From Nocardioides daeguensis (GTDB lineage: Bacteria; Actinomycetota; Actinomycetes; Propionibacteriales; Nocardioidaceae), in the NCBI RefSeq assembly GCF_019192965.1, contig NZ_JAHTKU010000010.1, positions 248,001 through 312,000 of the forward strand: 64,000 nucleotides of DNA, written 5' to 3'. The notes beneath the pieces were generated by a model. That model made no database searches. It was not told the origin of the DNA and saw only the letters and a list, made by a program, of their open reading frames with translations. A program made the translations under genes and the position numbers. This document shows positions 26,098 to 35,251 of the stretch, piece by piece (the first letter of the stretch is position 1; each line of letters begins with the position of its first letter).

Positions 26098-27555
26098 TCA
26101 GGCCGGGTCGGCCGCGTCGGCCGGTACCACGAGCGCGCGGGGCCGCGCGAGGAGCGAGGCCGCGCTGGCCAGCCCGAGGGCCGCGATGACGGACGCGGCG
26201 GCGAAGCCCGCGTGCGCGCCGGCCAGGAAGTCGCCCGGCACGGCGTGCGAGGCGTACACCGACGCGATCACGGCCAGGCCGACCGCGCCACCGAGCTGCT
26301 GCATGGTCTGCAGCAGGCCGGACGCCGACCCGGCGTGCTCGGGCTCGACGCCTTGGAGCGCCAGGGAGGTGATCGGCATGAAGCTGCCGCCCATGCTCAG
26401 GCCCAGCGCCAGCAGGGCCGGGAAGACGCCGGTCCAGTAGCTCGTCGACGCGTCGATCTGCAGGAGGTACAGGAAGCCCGCGAGCACGCCCACTGCGCCG
26501 GTCGCGATGATCGGCGGCTGTCGGAAGCGCGCCACCAGTCGCGGGGTGATCCGCGACATCGTGAACACGCTCAGCGGGATCGGGAGGAACGCGAACCCGG
26601 TCTGCAGCGGGCCGTAGCCGAGGTCCTCCTCGAAGTACTGGACCATCACGAAGAAGGTGGCCAGCATGCCGCCGTACAGCGCGGCCATGGTGACGAGCGT
26701 GGCGACCCGGGTCCGGCTGCGCAGCAGCCCCAGGCGCAGCAGCGGGTGGGGGTGGCGGGCCTCGGTGACGACCAGCGCGACGGCGAGCAGGACGGCCACG
26801 GCCAGGCCGACCAGGGTCGGCGCGGACGTCCAACCGTGCTCGGGCGCCTTGATCAGGGTCCACACCAGGGTCGCGGCCGCGCCGGTGGAGGTCACCGCAC
26901 CGACGACGTCGAAGCGGCCGGGGCGGCGGGGCGTGTCGGCGACGTGGCGGCGCACGGTGAGCAGCACGGCGATGCCGATCGGCACGTTGATGAACAGCGT
27001 CCAGCGCCACGACAGCAGGTCGGTGAGCACCCCGCCCAGCAGCATGCCGAGCGCGGCACCGCCGGAGGAGACGGCGGTGAACGCCGCGAGCGCCCGGTTG
27101 CGGGCCGCGTCGTCGCGTGCGGTCGTGGTGATCAGCGCCAGCACGGAGGGTGCGGCGATCGCGGCGCCGACGCCCTGCAGCGCGCGGGCGGTGACGAGCA
27201 TCCACGGCTCGGTGGCCAGGCCGCCGAGCAGCGAGAAGACGGTGAACACGGCCAGGCCGATCCAGAAGACCGACAGCCGCCCGAACACGTCGCCGAGCCG
27301 GCCGCCGAGGAGCAGCAGGCCGCCGAAGGCGAGCGCGTAGCCGTTGAGGACCCAGGACAGCGACGCGGGGCCGAAGTGAAGGTCGGTGGCGATGTGGGGC
27401 AGTCCGACGTTCATCACGGCGGAGTCGAGGACCAGCATCAGCTGGGCGAGGAGAACGATCCAGATGCCGGCGGACGTGGTCGTGCGGGCGGTCGCCTGCG
27501 GTGCCGCCGTGGTGGCTGCGGAGGTGGGTGCAGTGGTGGGTGCGGAGGAAGACAA
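26098..27555 (-). CDS. MFS drug exporter (EmrB/QacA, DHA2 type)
   Basis: A 485-residue transporter with about 14 helices. The DHA2 signatures are present: LDSAVMNVGLPHIATDL in helix 1, GGRLGDVFGRLSVFWIG in loop 2-3, and the motif-C-like LGMLLGGVLTDLLSWRW. Members expel antibiotics, dyes and other lipophilic compounds using the proton gradient. The N-terminal 28 residues are Ala/Thr/Ser-rich. It is divergent from a TetR gene, and two matching palindromes in the shared promoter make that regulator its likely repressor. Confidence 0.88.
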   Translation of the reverse strand: MSSSAPTTAPTSAATTAAPQATARTTTSAGIWIVLLAQLMLVLDSAVMNVGLPHIATDLHFGPASLSWVLNGYALAFGGLLLLGGRLGDVFGRLSVFWIGLAVFTVFSLLGGLATEPWMLVTARALQGVGAAIAAPSVLALITTTARDDAARNRALAAFTAVSSGGAALGMLLGGVLTDLLSWRWTLFINVPIGIAVLLTVRRHVADTPRRPGRFDVVGAVTSTGAAATLVWTLIKAPEHGWTSAPTLVGLAVAVLLAVALVVTEARHPHPLLRLGLLRSRTRVATLVTMAALYGGMLATFFVMVQYFEEDLGYGPLQTGFAFLPIPLSVFTMSRITPRLVARFRQPPIIATGAVGVLAGFLYLLQIDASTSYWTGVFPALLALGLSMGGSFMPITSLALQGVEPEHAGSASGLLQTMQQLGGAVGLAVIASVYASHAVPGDFLAGAHAGFAAASVIAALGLASAASLLARPRALVVPADAADPA

Positions 27556-27599
27556 GGGTGGCGTCCTGTTCTGGCCCGGGGGGGCCGACGTACACTTAT

Positions 27600-27645
27600 C
27601 GGAGGATGACTCCGGTTATCCACCACGATACGGAGGGTCCCTCCG
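27600..27645. promoter_or_regulatory. twin TetR operators CGGAG-N5-CTCCG
   Basis: Two copies of CGGAG-N5-CTCCG lie at 27600-27614 and 27631-27645, 31 bases apart (three helical turns), between the MFS and TetR genes. The second extends to a 17-base near-perfect palindrome (27630-27646). Confidence 0.8.
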
Positions 27646-27661
27646 TTTAGCAAGGGAAAAG

Positions 27662-28225
27662 GTGATCCCGGTGCGCGCCGACGCCGTACGCAACCGTGAA
27701 CGCATCGCTGACATCGCGCGCCAGCTGTTCCGGGAGAAGGGCTACGACGCCGTCTCGATGGACGAGGTCGCCCGGACCGCCGGGGTCGGTATCGGGACCC
27801 TCTACCGCCACTTCCCGACCAAGGAGGCGCTCTACGACGCCGCCATCCAGGCGTGGGTCGAGACCGTGAACGCGGCCGCCGAGAACGCGCTCGCGGGGGA
27901 GGGCAGCCCCCGTGAGCGGATGCTCGCCTGGTTCGACGCCTACGTCGAGTTCCTCACCCGTCACAAGGGCGCCGCCTGGCGGATCACCAGCGCCCTCGGT
28001 GACGAAGGCTCCCCCTTCGCTGCGAAGTGCCGCACCTACCTCAACGCCAACCAGCGCGTCATCGACGCGCTCAGCGCTGAGGGCGCGCTGCGCGGCGACG
28101 TCGACGCACTCCAGCTGTGCCGCCTCGTCGGCGGGGTGGCCGCGGTCGTCGACAACAGCGAGCTCGACGCGGCTGCCGCTCGCTCGATGCTGGCCGTCGT
28201 CGCTGACGGGGTGCTGGCGGGCTGA
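27662..28225 (+). CDS. TetR-family transcriptional regulator
   Basis: A 187-residue TetR regulator. The N-terminal helix-turn-helix reads NRERIADIARQLFREKGYDAV and GVGIGTLYRHFPTKEALYDA; the rest is the helical ligand-binding and dimer domain. GTG 27662 follows AAGGGA; GTG 27671 is an alternative start. It faces away from the DHA2 exporter and very probably represses both genes through the paired CGGAG-N5-CTCCG sites, released by an exported drug. A bidirectional terminator follows. Confidence 0.87.
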   Translation: MIPVRADAVRNRERIADIARQLFREKGYDAVSMDEVARTAGVGIGTLYRHFPTKEALYDAAIQAWVETVNAAAENALAGEGSPRERMLAWFDAYVEFLTRHKGAAWRITSALGDEGSPFAAKCRTYLNANQRVIDALSAEGALRGDVDALQLCRLVGGVAAVVDNSELDAAAARSMLAVVADGVLAG

Positions 28226-28231
28226 AAAGAC

Positions 28232-28257
28232 AGTTTCACCGGCCAGCCGGTGAAACT
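28232..28257. terminator. bidirectional terminator between tetR and gpmA
   Basis: A perfect 12-bp stem (28232-28243 / 28246-28257). A short T-run follows on the reverse strand (CTTTTC), so it serves gpmA as well as the TetR gene. Confidence 0.75.
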
Positions 28258-28281
28258 TGTTACCTCGTGAGGCTGTTGGGG

Positions 28282-29028
28282 TCAGCGACCCTGGTTGGCG
28301 ACGGCCGCAGCGGCCGCGGCAGCGGCCTCCGGGTCGAGGTAGCGCCCACCGCGCACGAGCGGCGCGAGGGTGTCCTCGTCGAGCTCGTAGACCAGCGGCA
28401 TCCCGGTGGGGATGTTGAGCTCGGTGATGTCGGCGTCGCTGATCTGGTCGAGGTGCTTCACGATCGCGCGCAGGCTGTTGCCGTGGGCGGCGATGAGCAC
28501 GGTGTGGCCGGCGCGCAGGTCCGGCACGATCCCGGCGTCCCAGTAGGGGAGCAGCCGCTCGATGACCTGCTTGAGTGCCTCGGCGCGGGGCAGCTCGTCG
28601 CCGAGGTCGGCGTAGCGCGGGTCGCCGACCTGGGAGAACTCGTCGTCGTCGGCCAGCGGCGGCGGCGGGGTGTCGAAGGACCGGCGCCAGAGCATGAACT
28701 GCTCCTGGCCGTACTCCTCGCGGATCTGCGCCTTGTCCTTGCCCTGCAGTGCGCCGTAGTGGCGCTCGTTGAGGCGCCAGGAGCGGCGCACGGGGATCCA
28801 GTGGCGGTCGGCGGCGTCGAGCGCGAGCGCGGCGGTGTTGATCGCGCGGCGCTGCAGCGAGGTGTGCACGACGTCCGGCAGGATGCCGGCCTCCTTGAGG
28901 AGCTCACCGCCACGGACGGCCTCGCCGCGACCCTTCTCGGTCAGGGCGACGTCGACCCACCCGGTGAAGAGGTTCTTCGCGTTCCACTCGCTCTCGCCGT
29001 GGCGGAGCAGGACCAGCGTGAACGTCAT
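28282..29028 (-). CDS. gpmA: 2,3-bisphosphoglycerate-dependent phosphoglycerate mutase
   Basis: A 248-residue histidine phosphatase-fold enzyme that interconverts 3- and 2-phosphoglycerate in glycolysis. [20 protein letters not shown] holds the phosphorylated His; [19 protein letters not shown] and [14 protein letters not shown] hold the other active-site residues. Start ATG 29028 shares one base with the stop of the lipoprotein gene upstream (TGATG). The C-terminus is a run of alanines. The order lipoprotein-gpmA suggests cotranscription without a functional link. Confidence 0.95.
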   Translation of the reverse strand: MTFTLVLLRHGESEWNAKNLFTGWVDVALTEKGRGEAVRGGELLKEAGILPDVVHTSLQRRAINTAALALDAADRHWIPVRRSWRLNERHYGALQGKDKAQIREEYGQEQFMLWRRSFDTPPPPLADDDEFSQVGDPRYADLGDELPRAEALKQVIERLLPYWDAGIVPDLRAGHTVLIAAHGNSLRAIVKHLDQISDADITELNIPTGMPLVYELDEDTLAPLVRGGRYLDPEAAAAAAAAVANQGR

Positions 29029-29645
29029 CAGTGCTCGCCCTCGGGGGAGGGCGCGTCGTCGGCGCAGTTGAAGGTCGCGTCGCCGGACTCCTCGGCGTGC
29101 GCCTCGCCGCCCTCCTCCTCGGCGGCGGCCTCGGCGGCCGCGCCGTCGGTGCCCTCCTCCGAGGCGGACTCGCTCGTGCCCTCGGTCGGGACCTGGGTGT
29201 ACTGGAAGCACGGCTTGACGACCGGCACGTCCAGGCTGAGCGTCGTGCCGTCGCTGAAGGTCAGGTCGAGCGGGATGACGTCGCCGGCGGTGAAGTTGCC
29301 GGTCAGCGGTACGGCGGGCGCGGTGGCCAGGTTGACGGTGCCGCGGCCCGCGACCTCGACCGGCGCGAACTTGCCGGCAGACACGCCCGCGGTCGACGAG
29401 ACGGCCTCGAGCGAGGCGTCCTCGCGCAGGTTGTTGGACAGCGAGCCGATCAGGCGGCCCTCGCCCTGTGCGGTCGCGAGCACTCGGATACCGAGCGCGT
29501 CGACGTCGCCCGAGCGGTCGTTGACGCCGGAGGAGATGGTGTTGACCCGGTCGGTCGGGTAGTCGAAGCCGCACGCGCTCAGGGCGGTGGCGGGGACGAC
29601 GGCCAGCAGCAGGCCGGCGAGCGCGGATCGGCGCAGGTGGGGCAT
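29028..29645 (-). CDS. lipoprotein of unknown function
   Basis: A 205-residue lipoprotein: signal peptide with a lipobox LSAC (Cys25), then an immunoglobulin-like beta domain (about residues 35-150) reminiscent of the copper-chaperone PCu(A)C fold ([20 protein letters not shown]), but lacking the Met/His metal ligands. The C-terminal 55 residues are an acidic Glu/Ala/Ser-rich tail with a Cys near the end. Similar lipoproteins occur beside gpmA/phoU in other actinobacteria. The function is unknown. Start ATG 29645; gpmA overlaps its stop. Confidence 0.8.
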   Translation of the reverse strand: MPHLRRSALAGLLLAVVPATALSACGFDYPTDRVNTISSGVNDRSGDVDALGIRVLATAQGEGRLIGSLSNNLREDASLEAVSSTAGVSAGKFAPVEVAGRGTVNLATAPAVPLTGNFTAGDVIPLDLTFSDGTTLSLDVPVVKPCFQYTQVPTEGTSESASEEGTDGAAAEAAAEEEGGEAHAEESGDATFNCADDAPSPEGEH

Positions 29646-29713
29646 GTCGGAAGGCCTCCGGGTCAGGTGGGGTCGAAGCGGGCTCACTCTAGCGCTGCGC
29701 AACCGCGGGTCGC

Positions 29714-30859
29714 TCAGCGGCTCAGGCCGACCCGGGCACCGACGACGACCAGCGCGACGACGACGCCCACGCTGAACAGGGTCGAGAGCGCCAGCAACCG
29801 GGTCGCGCCGAGCTTGAGCCCGAGCTTGAGCGGCAGGTAGGTCCAGCCGTCCTCGTGGTCGGCCACCAGGCCCCACACGGCGCGCATGAAGTGGATGCCG
29901 ACACCGAGCAGCGCGGCGAGCGCGACGATGGCGGGCTCGGGGGCGCTGCCGACGGCCTTGCCGCCCCAGCCGCCCCAGGACAGGTACGCCGGCAGCAGGG
30001 CGTACGACGCCGCCCATGACCACCAGGAGAAGAAGCCGGTGCGCAGCACGACGTTGCCGAGCATGGCCACCGCCACGGAGCCGAGGTAGTAGGCCCCGGC
30101 GCGCACCCCGGTGGTCGTCGCCAGCGGCACGAGCAGCAGGAACGCGACGACGATGGCGTACCAGGCCGTCCCGACGTCGAGCCGGCCGGCGCCGATCGGC
30201 TTGCCGGTCAGGCCGTGGGCCTGGTCGCGCTGCCGGTCGACGATGTCGTTGTGCCAGCCGAGGATGGTCTGGCCGACGAGCACGGTCACCAGGACCACGC
30301 CCGCCTCGCGCGCCGGGCGCCCGGCGACGGCGGCGACCAGGCCCATGGCGAGTGCGGTGGTGATCGCCTGCTTGGCGTGGGCCGCCTGCAGTAGCTGGAT
30401 CGAGACGATCTCGGCGGGGCTGCGGCCACCGAACAGCCAGCCGGTGAAGCCGGTCCGGTCGGGCACGTGCGGCAGCGGTGGACGCTCGAGCTCGGTGTCG
30501 TCCTCGGTGTCGTCCTCGGTGACGTCCTCGGGCTCGACGTCGTCCGGATCCGCGTCGTCGGCGTCGTCGACGTCTTCGGCACGCTCGGCGTCGGTCTCCT
30601 CGACCAGCTCCGCGGCCAGCTCCTCGTCGGTGGGCTGATCCGCCTCGACGTCGTCGGCATCCTCGGCCTCGAGCTCCTCCGCGGCAGCCACGTCTGCGGG
30701 GACGCCGTCGCGCTCCGCCTCGGGGGTCGCCTCGAGCTCGTCGAGCTCCACCTCGGGGGTCGCCTCGGGGACCGCCTCCGCGGCCTGCTCCGGGGCCTCC
30801 TCGACCAGGGTTCCCTCCCCGGCAGAGCGGCCGCGCCGCCAGCGCTGCATCTTCGCCAT
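29714..30859 (-). CDS. UbiA-family prenyltransferase with acidic N-terminal extension
   Basis: A 381-residue protein with two parts. Residues 1-135 are an Asp/Glu-rich, low-complexity region with hardly any hydrophobic stretch. Residues 150-381 form a membrane domain of about eight helices with the UbiA motif NDIVDRQRD (NDxxDxxxD) and a second DHEDGW-like acidic motif. UbiA enzymes transfer prenyl chains to aromatic or sugar acceptors. Substrate is unknown; it resembles the SCO-type prenyltransferases found near carD. Start ATG 30859 (MAKMQRW). The acidic region is unusual for the family. Confidence 0.8.
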   Translation of the reverse strand: MAKMQRWRRGRSAGEGTLVEEAPEQAAEAVPEATPEVELDELEATPEAERDGVPADVAAAEELEAEDADDVEADQPTDEELAAELVEETDAERAEDVDDADDADPDDVEPEDVTEDDTEDDTELERPPLPHVPDRTGFTGWLFGGRSPAEIVSIQLLQAAHAKQAITTALAMGLVAAVAGRPAREAGVVLVTVLVGQTILGWHNDIVDRQRDQAHGLTGKPIGAGRLDVGTAWYAIVVAFLLLVPLATTTGVRAGAYYLGSVAVAMLGNVVLRTGFFSWWSWAASYALLPAYLSWGGWGGKAVGSAPEPAIVALAALLGVGIHFMRAVWGLVADHEDGWTYLPLKLGLKLGATRLLALSTLFSVGVVVALVVVGARVGLSR

Positions 30860-31042
30860 GGCGAGCAGTATTGACCACTGCCGACCAGCATGGGCGCGGG
30901 CCCGCCGATCGGGCGGGACCGGCCGTCGTGCCCCGCCGGGTGACGTGCCCCACAACGGCGCCCCCCGGCCGGACCATACGTCCGACCCGTTGTCAAGCCG
31001 TCGATTATGCCCCTGACCTGCGCAAACGCATTCGGAGAGTCG

Positions 31043-31088
31043 TTGAAGGCGTGGTAAGATAGGTCACCTAGGAAGGGGTTTTGCTCAT
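31043..31088 (+). promoter_or_regulatory. carD promoter and ribosome binding site
   Basis: A TAAGAT -10 box at 31055-31060 lies about 29 bases before carD, with GGAAGGGG at 31071-31078 as ribosome binding site. TTGAAG at 31043 is too close to be its -35 box, and no good -35 is seen. Confidence 0.5.
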
Positions 31089-31574
31089 ATGACTTTCACC
31101 GTCGGCGAAACGGTCGTCTACCCCAATCACGGGGCCGCTGTCATCGAGAACATCGAGATGCGGACGATCAAGGGCCAGGAACGGCAGTACCTCGTGCTTC
31201 GGATTGTCGCCCAGCAGGACCTCGTGGTCCGCGTTCCGGCCGACAACCTCGATCTCGTGGGTGTTCGGGATGTCGTGGACAAGGACGGGCTGGACCGGGT
31301 CTTCGGAGTGCTCCGCGCGGAGCACGTCGAGGAGCCGACCAACTGGTCGAGGCGCTACAAGGCGAACCTCGAGAAGCTCCACAGTGGCGACGTCATGAAG
31401 GTGGCGGAGGTCGTCCGCGACCTGTGGCGCCGCGAGCGTGACCGCGGTCTGTCGGCCGGCGAGAAGCGGATGCTCGCCAAGGCCCGCCAGATCCTGGTCT
31501 CCGAGCTCGCGCTCTGCGAGAACACCAACGAGGACAAGGCCGAGACCATCCTCGACGAGGTGCTCGCGTCCTGA
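31089..31574 (+). CDS. carD: RNA polymerase-binding transcription factor CarD
   Basis: A 161-residue CarD protein. The N-terminal Tudor-like RNA-polymerase interaction domain reads [19 protein letters not shown]; the C-terminal helical DNA-binding domain includes [17 protein letters not shown] and the wedge Trp region [18 protein letters not shown]. CarD binds the beta subunit and stabilises open complexes, mainly at rRNA promoters. Unlike its neighbours it has a normal leader with a good ribosome binding site. Confidence 0.95.
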   Translation: MTFTVGETVVYPNHGAAVIENIEMRTIKGQERQYLVLRIVAQQDLVVRVPADNLDLVGVRDVVDKDGLDRVFGVLRAEHVEEPTNWSRRYKANLEKLHSGDVMKVAEVVRDLWRRERDRGLSAGEKRMLAKARQILVSELALCENTNEDKAETILDEVLAS

Positions 31575-31618
31575 CGCGCCTCTAGATCCACGCCGACGGC
31601 GTCATACGGTGGGTTCCG

Positions 31619-32227
31619 ATGAACCCGCATCCGTATGACGCCGTCGATCTTTTCGCCCCCGTCGCCGGGATCGTGGTCGAGGAGGGCCGAGGCGCCCTCC
31701 CGTTCCACCTGGTCCACGGCGAGTCGCTGGTTGCCGCCGCCGCGTGGGCGGCCGGCGAGGCCGGCGTCGACCTGCTCGACCAGACCGTGCCCTGGGAGGC
31801 GGTCGTCGAGCGCGAGGAGCCGCTGCTCCTGCACGACCCGCTGTGCCCGATGACCCCGCCGGAGTTCCTGCGCCGCTGTGCCGAGCGTGCTGCGGTCGAG
31901 GACCGGGTCGTCGTCGGCGTGCGCCCGGTGACCGACACCGTCAAGGAGCTGCACCCCGCCCCCGGCGGCGAGGCGGTCGGGACGACCGTCGACCGCGACG
32001 CCCTCGTCGCCGTCTGCTCGCCCGTGGTGCTGCCCGCGTCGCTGGTCGCCGACCTGCTCGGTGACGGTGGCGCGCTGCCGTCGACCGACTTCGTGGAGCT
32101 GGTGGCCGCCCTCCGGCACCGGTACGGCGCCGAGCGGGTGCTCCTCGTCGAGGCGCCGCCCGAGGCCCGCCGGGTCGCCACGGAGGCCGACCTCCCCCTT
32201 CTCGAGGCGCTGACCGACCCTCGCTGA
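31619..32227 (+). CDS. IspD-like protein, probably not catalytic
   Basis: A 202-residue cytosolic protein. The region VVVGVRPVTDTVKEL and the later VERVLLVEAPPEARRVATEADLPLLEAL-like tail resemble the middle and C-terminal parts of 2-C-methyl-D-erythritol 4-phosphate cytidylyltransferase (the last lines match the D-L-xx-AE ending of IspD). The nucleotide-binding AAGxGxR loop is missing. It lies between carD and the true ispD, so it may be a decayed or repurposed paralogue, possibly a subunit. ATG 31619 has no clear ribosome binding site. Function is unknown. Confidence 0.65.
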   Translation: MNPHPYDAVDLFAPVAGIVVEEGRGALPFHLVHGESLVAAAAWAAGEAGVDLLDQTVPWEAVVEREEPLLLHDPLCPMTPPEFLRRCAERAAVEDRVVVGVRPVTDTVKELHPAPGGEAVGTTVDRDALVAVCSPVVLPASLVADLLGDGGALPSTDFVELVAALRHRYGAERVLLVEAPPEARRVATEADLPLLEALTDPR

Positions 32228-32350
32228 GCCCGCTGGGGTGGTCATCGGTTCCGCGCATCGTGGGTCGGGGCCGCCTCGCCCGGGTTGACACCTCCCCGCG
32301 GCGGACTGCAGGTGACGGACTGCAGGCGAGGTGCGCCTGCCGGCGACCGC

Positions 32351-33073
32351 TCAGGAGAGCAGACGCTCGGCGACCTGGAGGTCCTCGGCGAAGGTGACCT
32401 TGAGGTTGCCGGGGCCGCTGGGCACGGCGCGCACCTCGTTCTCGGCGGGCGCGAACAGCGCGAAGGCGGCCGCGGTGTCGGTGCCGTCGAAGCCTGCTGC
32501 TGCCGCGGCGCGGTAGGCCTCGAGGAGGGGCGCGGCCCGGAACGCCTGCGGGGTGGCGACGCCCACCAGCCGGGTGCCGGTCCCACCGGGTGCCGGGGCC
32601 GCGGTCGGGTCGCGGGGGAGCAGGCCGGCCAGTTCGTGGGTCGGTACGGCGCCCCCATGCTCGCGTGCGGTCGCGATCGTCGCCTCGAACAGCGCCACGC
32701 TCGCGAGCGGACGCGCACCGTCGTGGACAGCGATGACGTCGATGCTGCCGTCGCCCACCCGTGGAGCGAGCGCGGCCAGCGCCGCCTGCTCCGAGTCCTG
32801 CCGGGTCGCGCCGCCCTCGACGAGCAGCACGTCGCGCTCCCCGATCACCGGCAGCAGGGCGGCGCCGACGTCCGCACGCTCACCGGGGCGGTGCACCACG
32901 ACGACCGGGTCGACGCCCGGTACCTCGAGCGCAGTGAGCACCGACCAGGCCAGCACCGGGCGCCCGGCCAGCGGCAGCAGGATCTTGTTGACCTCGGCGC
33001 CCACGCGGCTGCCACTGCCGGCAGCGAGGACGACGACGGCGGCGGTCGGTGCGGCGGTCGCAGCGGTGCTCAC
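32351..33073 (-). CDS. ispD: 2-C-methyl-D-erythritol 4-phosphate cytidylyltransferase
   Basis: A 240-residue IspD of the non-mevalonate isoprenoid pathway. AAVVVLAAGSGSRVGAEVNK holds the CTP-binding loop, with HDGARPLASVALF and GTDTAAAF further on, and the ending NLKVTFAEDLQVAERLL. GTG 33073 is selected because TAGGCT (33081-33086, reverse) lies 7 bases before it; the longer frame upstream runs through an inverted repeat. Transcribed in the same direction as ispF, which lies upstream. Confidence 0.92.
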   Translation of the reverse strand: MSTAATAAPTAAVVVLAAGSGSRVGAEVNKILLPLAGRPVLAWSVLTALEVPGVDPVVVVHRPGERADVGAALLPVIGERDVLLVEGGATRQDSEQAALAALAPRVGDGSIDVIAVHDGARPLASVALFEATIATAREHGGAVPTHELAGLLPRDPTAAPAPGGTGTRLVGVATPQAFRAAPLLEAYRAAAAAGFDGTDTAAAFALFAPAENEVRAVPSGPGNLKVTFAEDLQVAERLLS

Positions 33074-33095
33074 CCCGCTGAGCCTAGTGAGTACG

Positions 33096-33154
33096 GCGCC
33101 CCATGCGGTTTGGTCGTGCTTCGCCGCCATCTGCGACCAATTCGCATGGGGCGC
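33096..33154. repeat. inverted repeat between ispF and ispD
   Basis: Two 21-base arms (33096-33116 and 33134-33154) pair with only two mismatches around a 17-base loop. It lies just upstream of the ispD -10 box and after the ispF stop, so it could end the ispF transcript. Confidence 0.75.
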
Positions 33155-33185
33155 GGTCGACACCAGCCAGTGAGCGCGTGCCGGG

Positions 33186-33677
33186 TCAGGAGGAGAGCAG
33201 GGCGGTCGCGATCGCCGCGACCCCCTCGCCGCGCCCGGTCAGGCCGAGCCCGTCGGTGGTCGTGGCCGAGAGCGACACCGGAGCGCCGAGCACGCCGCTG
33301 AGCGCCGCCTCGGCCTCGGCCCGGCGGGGGCCGACCTTGGGCCGGTTGCCGATCACCTGCACCGCGACGTTGACGACCGCGAAGCCCGCCGCCTCGACCC
33401 GGCGCCGGGTCTCGCCGAGCAGCGCGGCACCGCTGGCGCCGGCCCACTCCGGCTCCGCCGTACCGAAGTTGCTGCCGAGGTCGCCGAGGCCGGCGGCCGA
33501 GAGCAGGGCGTCGCAGGCCGCGTGGGCGGCGACGTCGGCGTCGGAGTGGCCGTCGAGTCGGACATCCTCGTCGGGCCAGGTCAGACCGCCGAGGGCGAGC
33601 GGAGGGTCCTGCGGGGCGCGGGGGACCAAGCGGTGGACGTCGGAGCCGATGCCGATCCGTAACCCCTGTGAGTGCAC
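33186..33677 (-). CDS. ispF: 2-C-methyl-D-erythritol 2,4-cyclodiphosphate synthase
   Basis: A 163-residue IspF (usual length about 160). The metal ligands are in GIGSDVHRL (Asp-x-His) and the His of [12 protein letters not shown]; the substrate loop [13 protein letters not shown] and the ending [17 protein letters not shown] are standard. GTG 33677 is preferred to the upstream ATG because the fold starts here. CATGAT precedes it by 6 bases, another leaderless-type arrangement, while CGGAG could act as a short ribosome binding site. Confidence 0.92.
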   Translation of the reverse strand: MHSQGLRIGIGSDVHRLVPRAPQDPPLALGGLTWPDEDVRLDGHSDADVAAHAACDALLSAAGLGDLGSNFGTAEPEWAGASGAALLGETRRRVEAAGFAVVNVAVQVIGNRPKVGPRRAEAEAALSGVLGAPVSLSATTTDGLGLTGRGEGVAAIATALLSS

Positions 33678-33709
33678 GCTCCGATCATGCCTGAGTAACA
33701 ATCGGACCC

Positions 33710-35248
33710 GTGAAGAGCACCCGTGTCTGGTGGCCGCTGGCCGGGCTGATCGCCGGAGCGGTCGGCCTGGCGCTCAGCTACGCCGCCGCGGCCCTGCTCC
33801 ACGTGCGGGACTCGCCGGTGGTCGCCGTCGCCGAGGGCGTCATCGCGCTGACGCCCGGCCCGGTCGCGAAATGGGCGATCGACACCTTCGACACCTCCGA
33901 CAAGCTGGTGCTCGTCGTCGGGATCCTGGCCGTCCTCGCTGTGCTGTTCGGCTGGTTCGGGCTGCTCGCGCGCCGGCAGTGGTGGGCCGCCGTCACCGGG
34001 TACGTCGTCCTGGCGGGTGTCGCCGTCGTCGCGGTCCTCGCCAAGCCGACCCCCAGCCTGACCGACCTCGCGCCGGTCGTGGTCGGCCTGTTGGGCTGGC
34101 TGGTCGCGCTCGCGTTGCTCGCCGAGTGGCTGCGCCGCTGGGAGCTGGCCGAGGACGTCCCCGGTCCGGCCGACGACGCGTTGCCGACCCGGCGCCGCTT
34201 CTTCGCGATCACCGGTGCGATGGCCGCGGTGAGCGTGCTCGGCGGCTTGACCGGGCGGATCGCCGGCAACGCGCGGCGCAAGGCCGAGCAGAGCCGGCGG
34301 CTGCTGCGGATCGAGGGCGTCACCGCGCCCGCCGTGCCCGACGGCGTGGCCGTCGGCGTCGAGGGCGTCTCGCCGTGGCAGACGCCCAACGACGCCTTCT
34401 ACTTGATCGACACCGCCATCATCAAGCCGACCGTGGCGCCCGTCGACTGGGAGCTGCGCATCCACGGGGAGGTGGAGCGCGAGATCCGGCTGACCTTCGC
34501 CGACCTGGTCCGCCGCGAGATCACCCAGGACTGGATCACGCTCAACTGCGTGTCCAACGAGGTCGGCGGCGACCTGGTCGGCAACGCGTGGTGGAGTGGC
34601 GTGCGGCTGGCGGCGATCCTCGCCGAGGCGAAACCCCTGCCCGGCGCCGACGCCGTGCTGCAGACCTCGCAGGACGGTTGGACCTGCGGGACCCCGTTGG
34701 CCGCGCTGATGGACGAGCGCAACGCGATGCTCGCGGTGGCGATGAACGGCGAGCCGCTGCCGATCGAGCACGGCTTCCCGGTGCGCACGATCGTGCCGGG
34801 CCTCTACGGCTACGTGTCGGCCTGCAAGTGGGTGGTCGACATGGAGGTCACCCGGTTCGAGGACATCACCGCCTACTGGACCGACAAGGGCTGGTCCGAG
34901 CAGGGCCCGGTCAAGATCGCCTCGAAGATCCAGGTCCCCGCCGACGGCGCCGACGTGCCGGCCGGTGAGCTGGTCTGCGCCGGCGTCGCATGGTTCCAGC
35001 ACACCGGCATCTCGGGCGTCGAGGTCCAGCTCGACGGCGGGCGCTGGCAGCCCGCGACCCTCGCCACGACGCCCAACGCCGACACCTGGGTGCAGTGGCG
35101 CGCGGTCGTCGACGTCACGCCCGGCGAGCACCAGCTGCGCGTGCGCGCCATCGACCGGGACGCGCGCACCCAGACCGGCGCGGTCGCCGACGTCGTCCCC
35201 GACGGCGCGACCGGGTGGCACACCATCGACGTCACCGCGTCGAGCTGA
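33710..35248 (+). CDS. membrane-anchored molybdopterin oxidoreductase (sulfite-oxidase type)
   Basis: A 512-residue protein. The N-terminal 160 residues form about four or five membrane helices; the [15 protein letters not shown] stretch near residue 160 starts the last helix. The periplasmic part (about 200-400) is the oxidoreductase molybdopterin-binding domain, with the molybdenum-ligating Cys in [14 protein letters not shown], then an Ig-like Mo-co dimerisation domain ([17 protein letters not shown]). It should oxidise or reduce a small oxyanion or sulfoxide; substrate unknown. Divergent from ispF with 32 bases between the starts. Confidence 0.9.
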   Translation: MKSTRVWWPLAGLIAGAVGLALSYAAAALLHVRDSPVVAVAEGVIALTPGPVAKWAIDTFDTSDKLVLVVGILAVLAVLFGWFGLLARRQWWAAVTGYVVLAGVAVVAVLAKPTPSLTDLAPVVVGLLGWLVALALLAEWLRRWELAEDVPGPADDALPTRRRFFAITGAMAAVSVLGGLTGRIAGNARRKAEQSRRLLRIEGVTAPAVPDGVAVGVEGVSPWQTPNDAFYLIDTAIIKPTVAPVDWELRIHGEVEREIRLTFADLVRREITQDWITLNCVSNEVGGDLVGNAWWSGVRLAAILAEAKPLPGADAVLQTSQDGWTCGTPLAALMDERNAMLAVAMNGEPLPIEHGFPVRTIVPGLYGYVSACKWVVDMEVTRFEDITAYWTDKGWSEQGPVKIASKIQVPADGADVPAGELVCAGVAWFQHTGISGVEVQLDGGRWQPATLATTPNADTWVQWRAVVDVTPGEHQLRVRAIDRDARTQTGAVADVVPDGATGWHTIDVTASS

Positions 35249-35251
35249 ACC

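Noticed and set aside
32284..32310. TTGACA as a promoter -35 on the + strand
   Set aside because: No -10 box lies at a suitable distance and there is no rightward gene downstream; ispD is read from the other strand.
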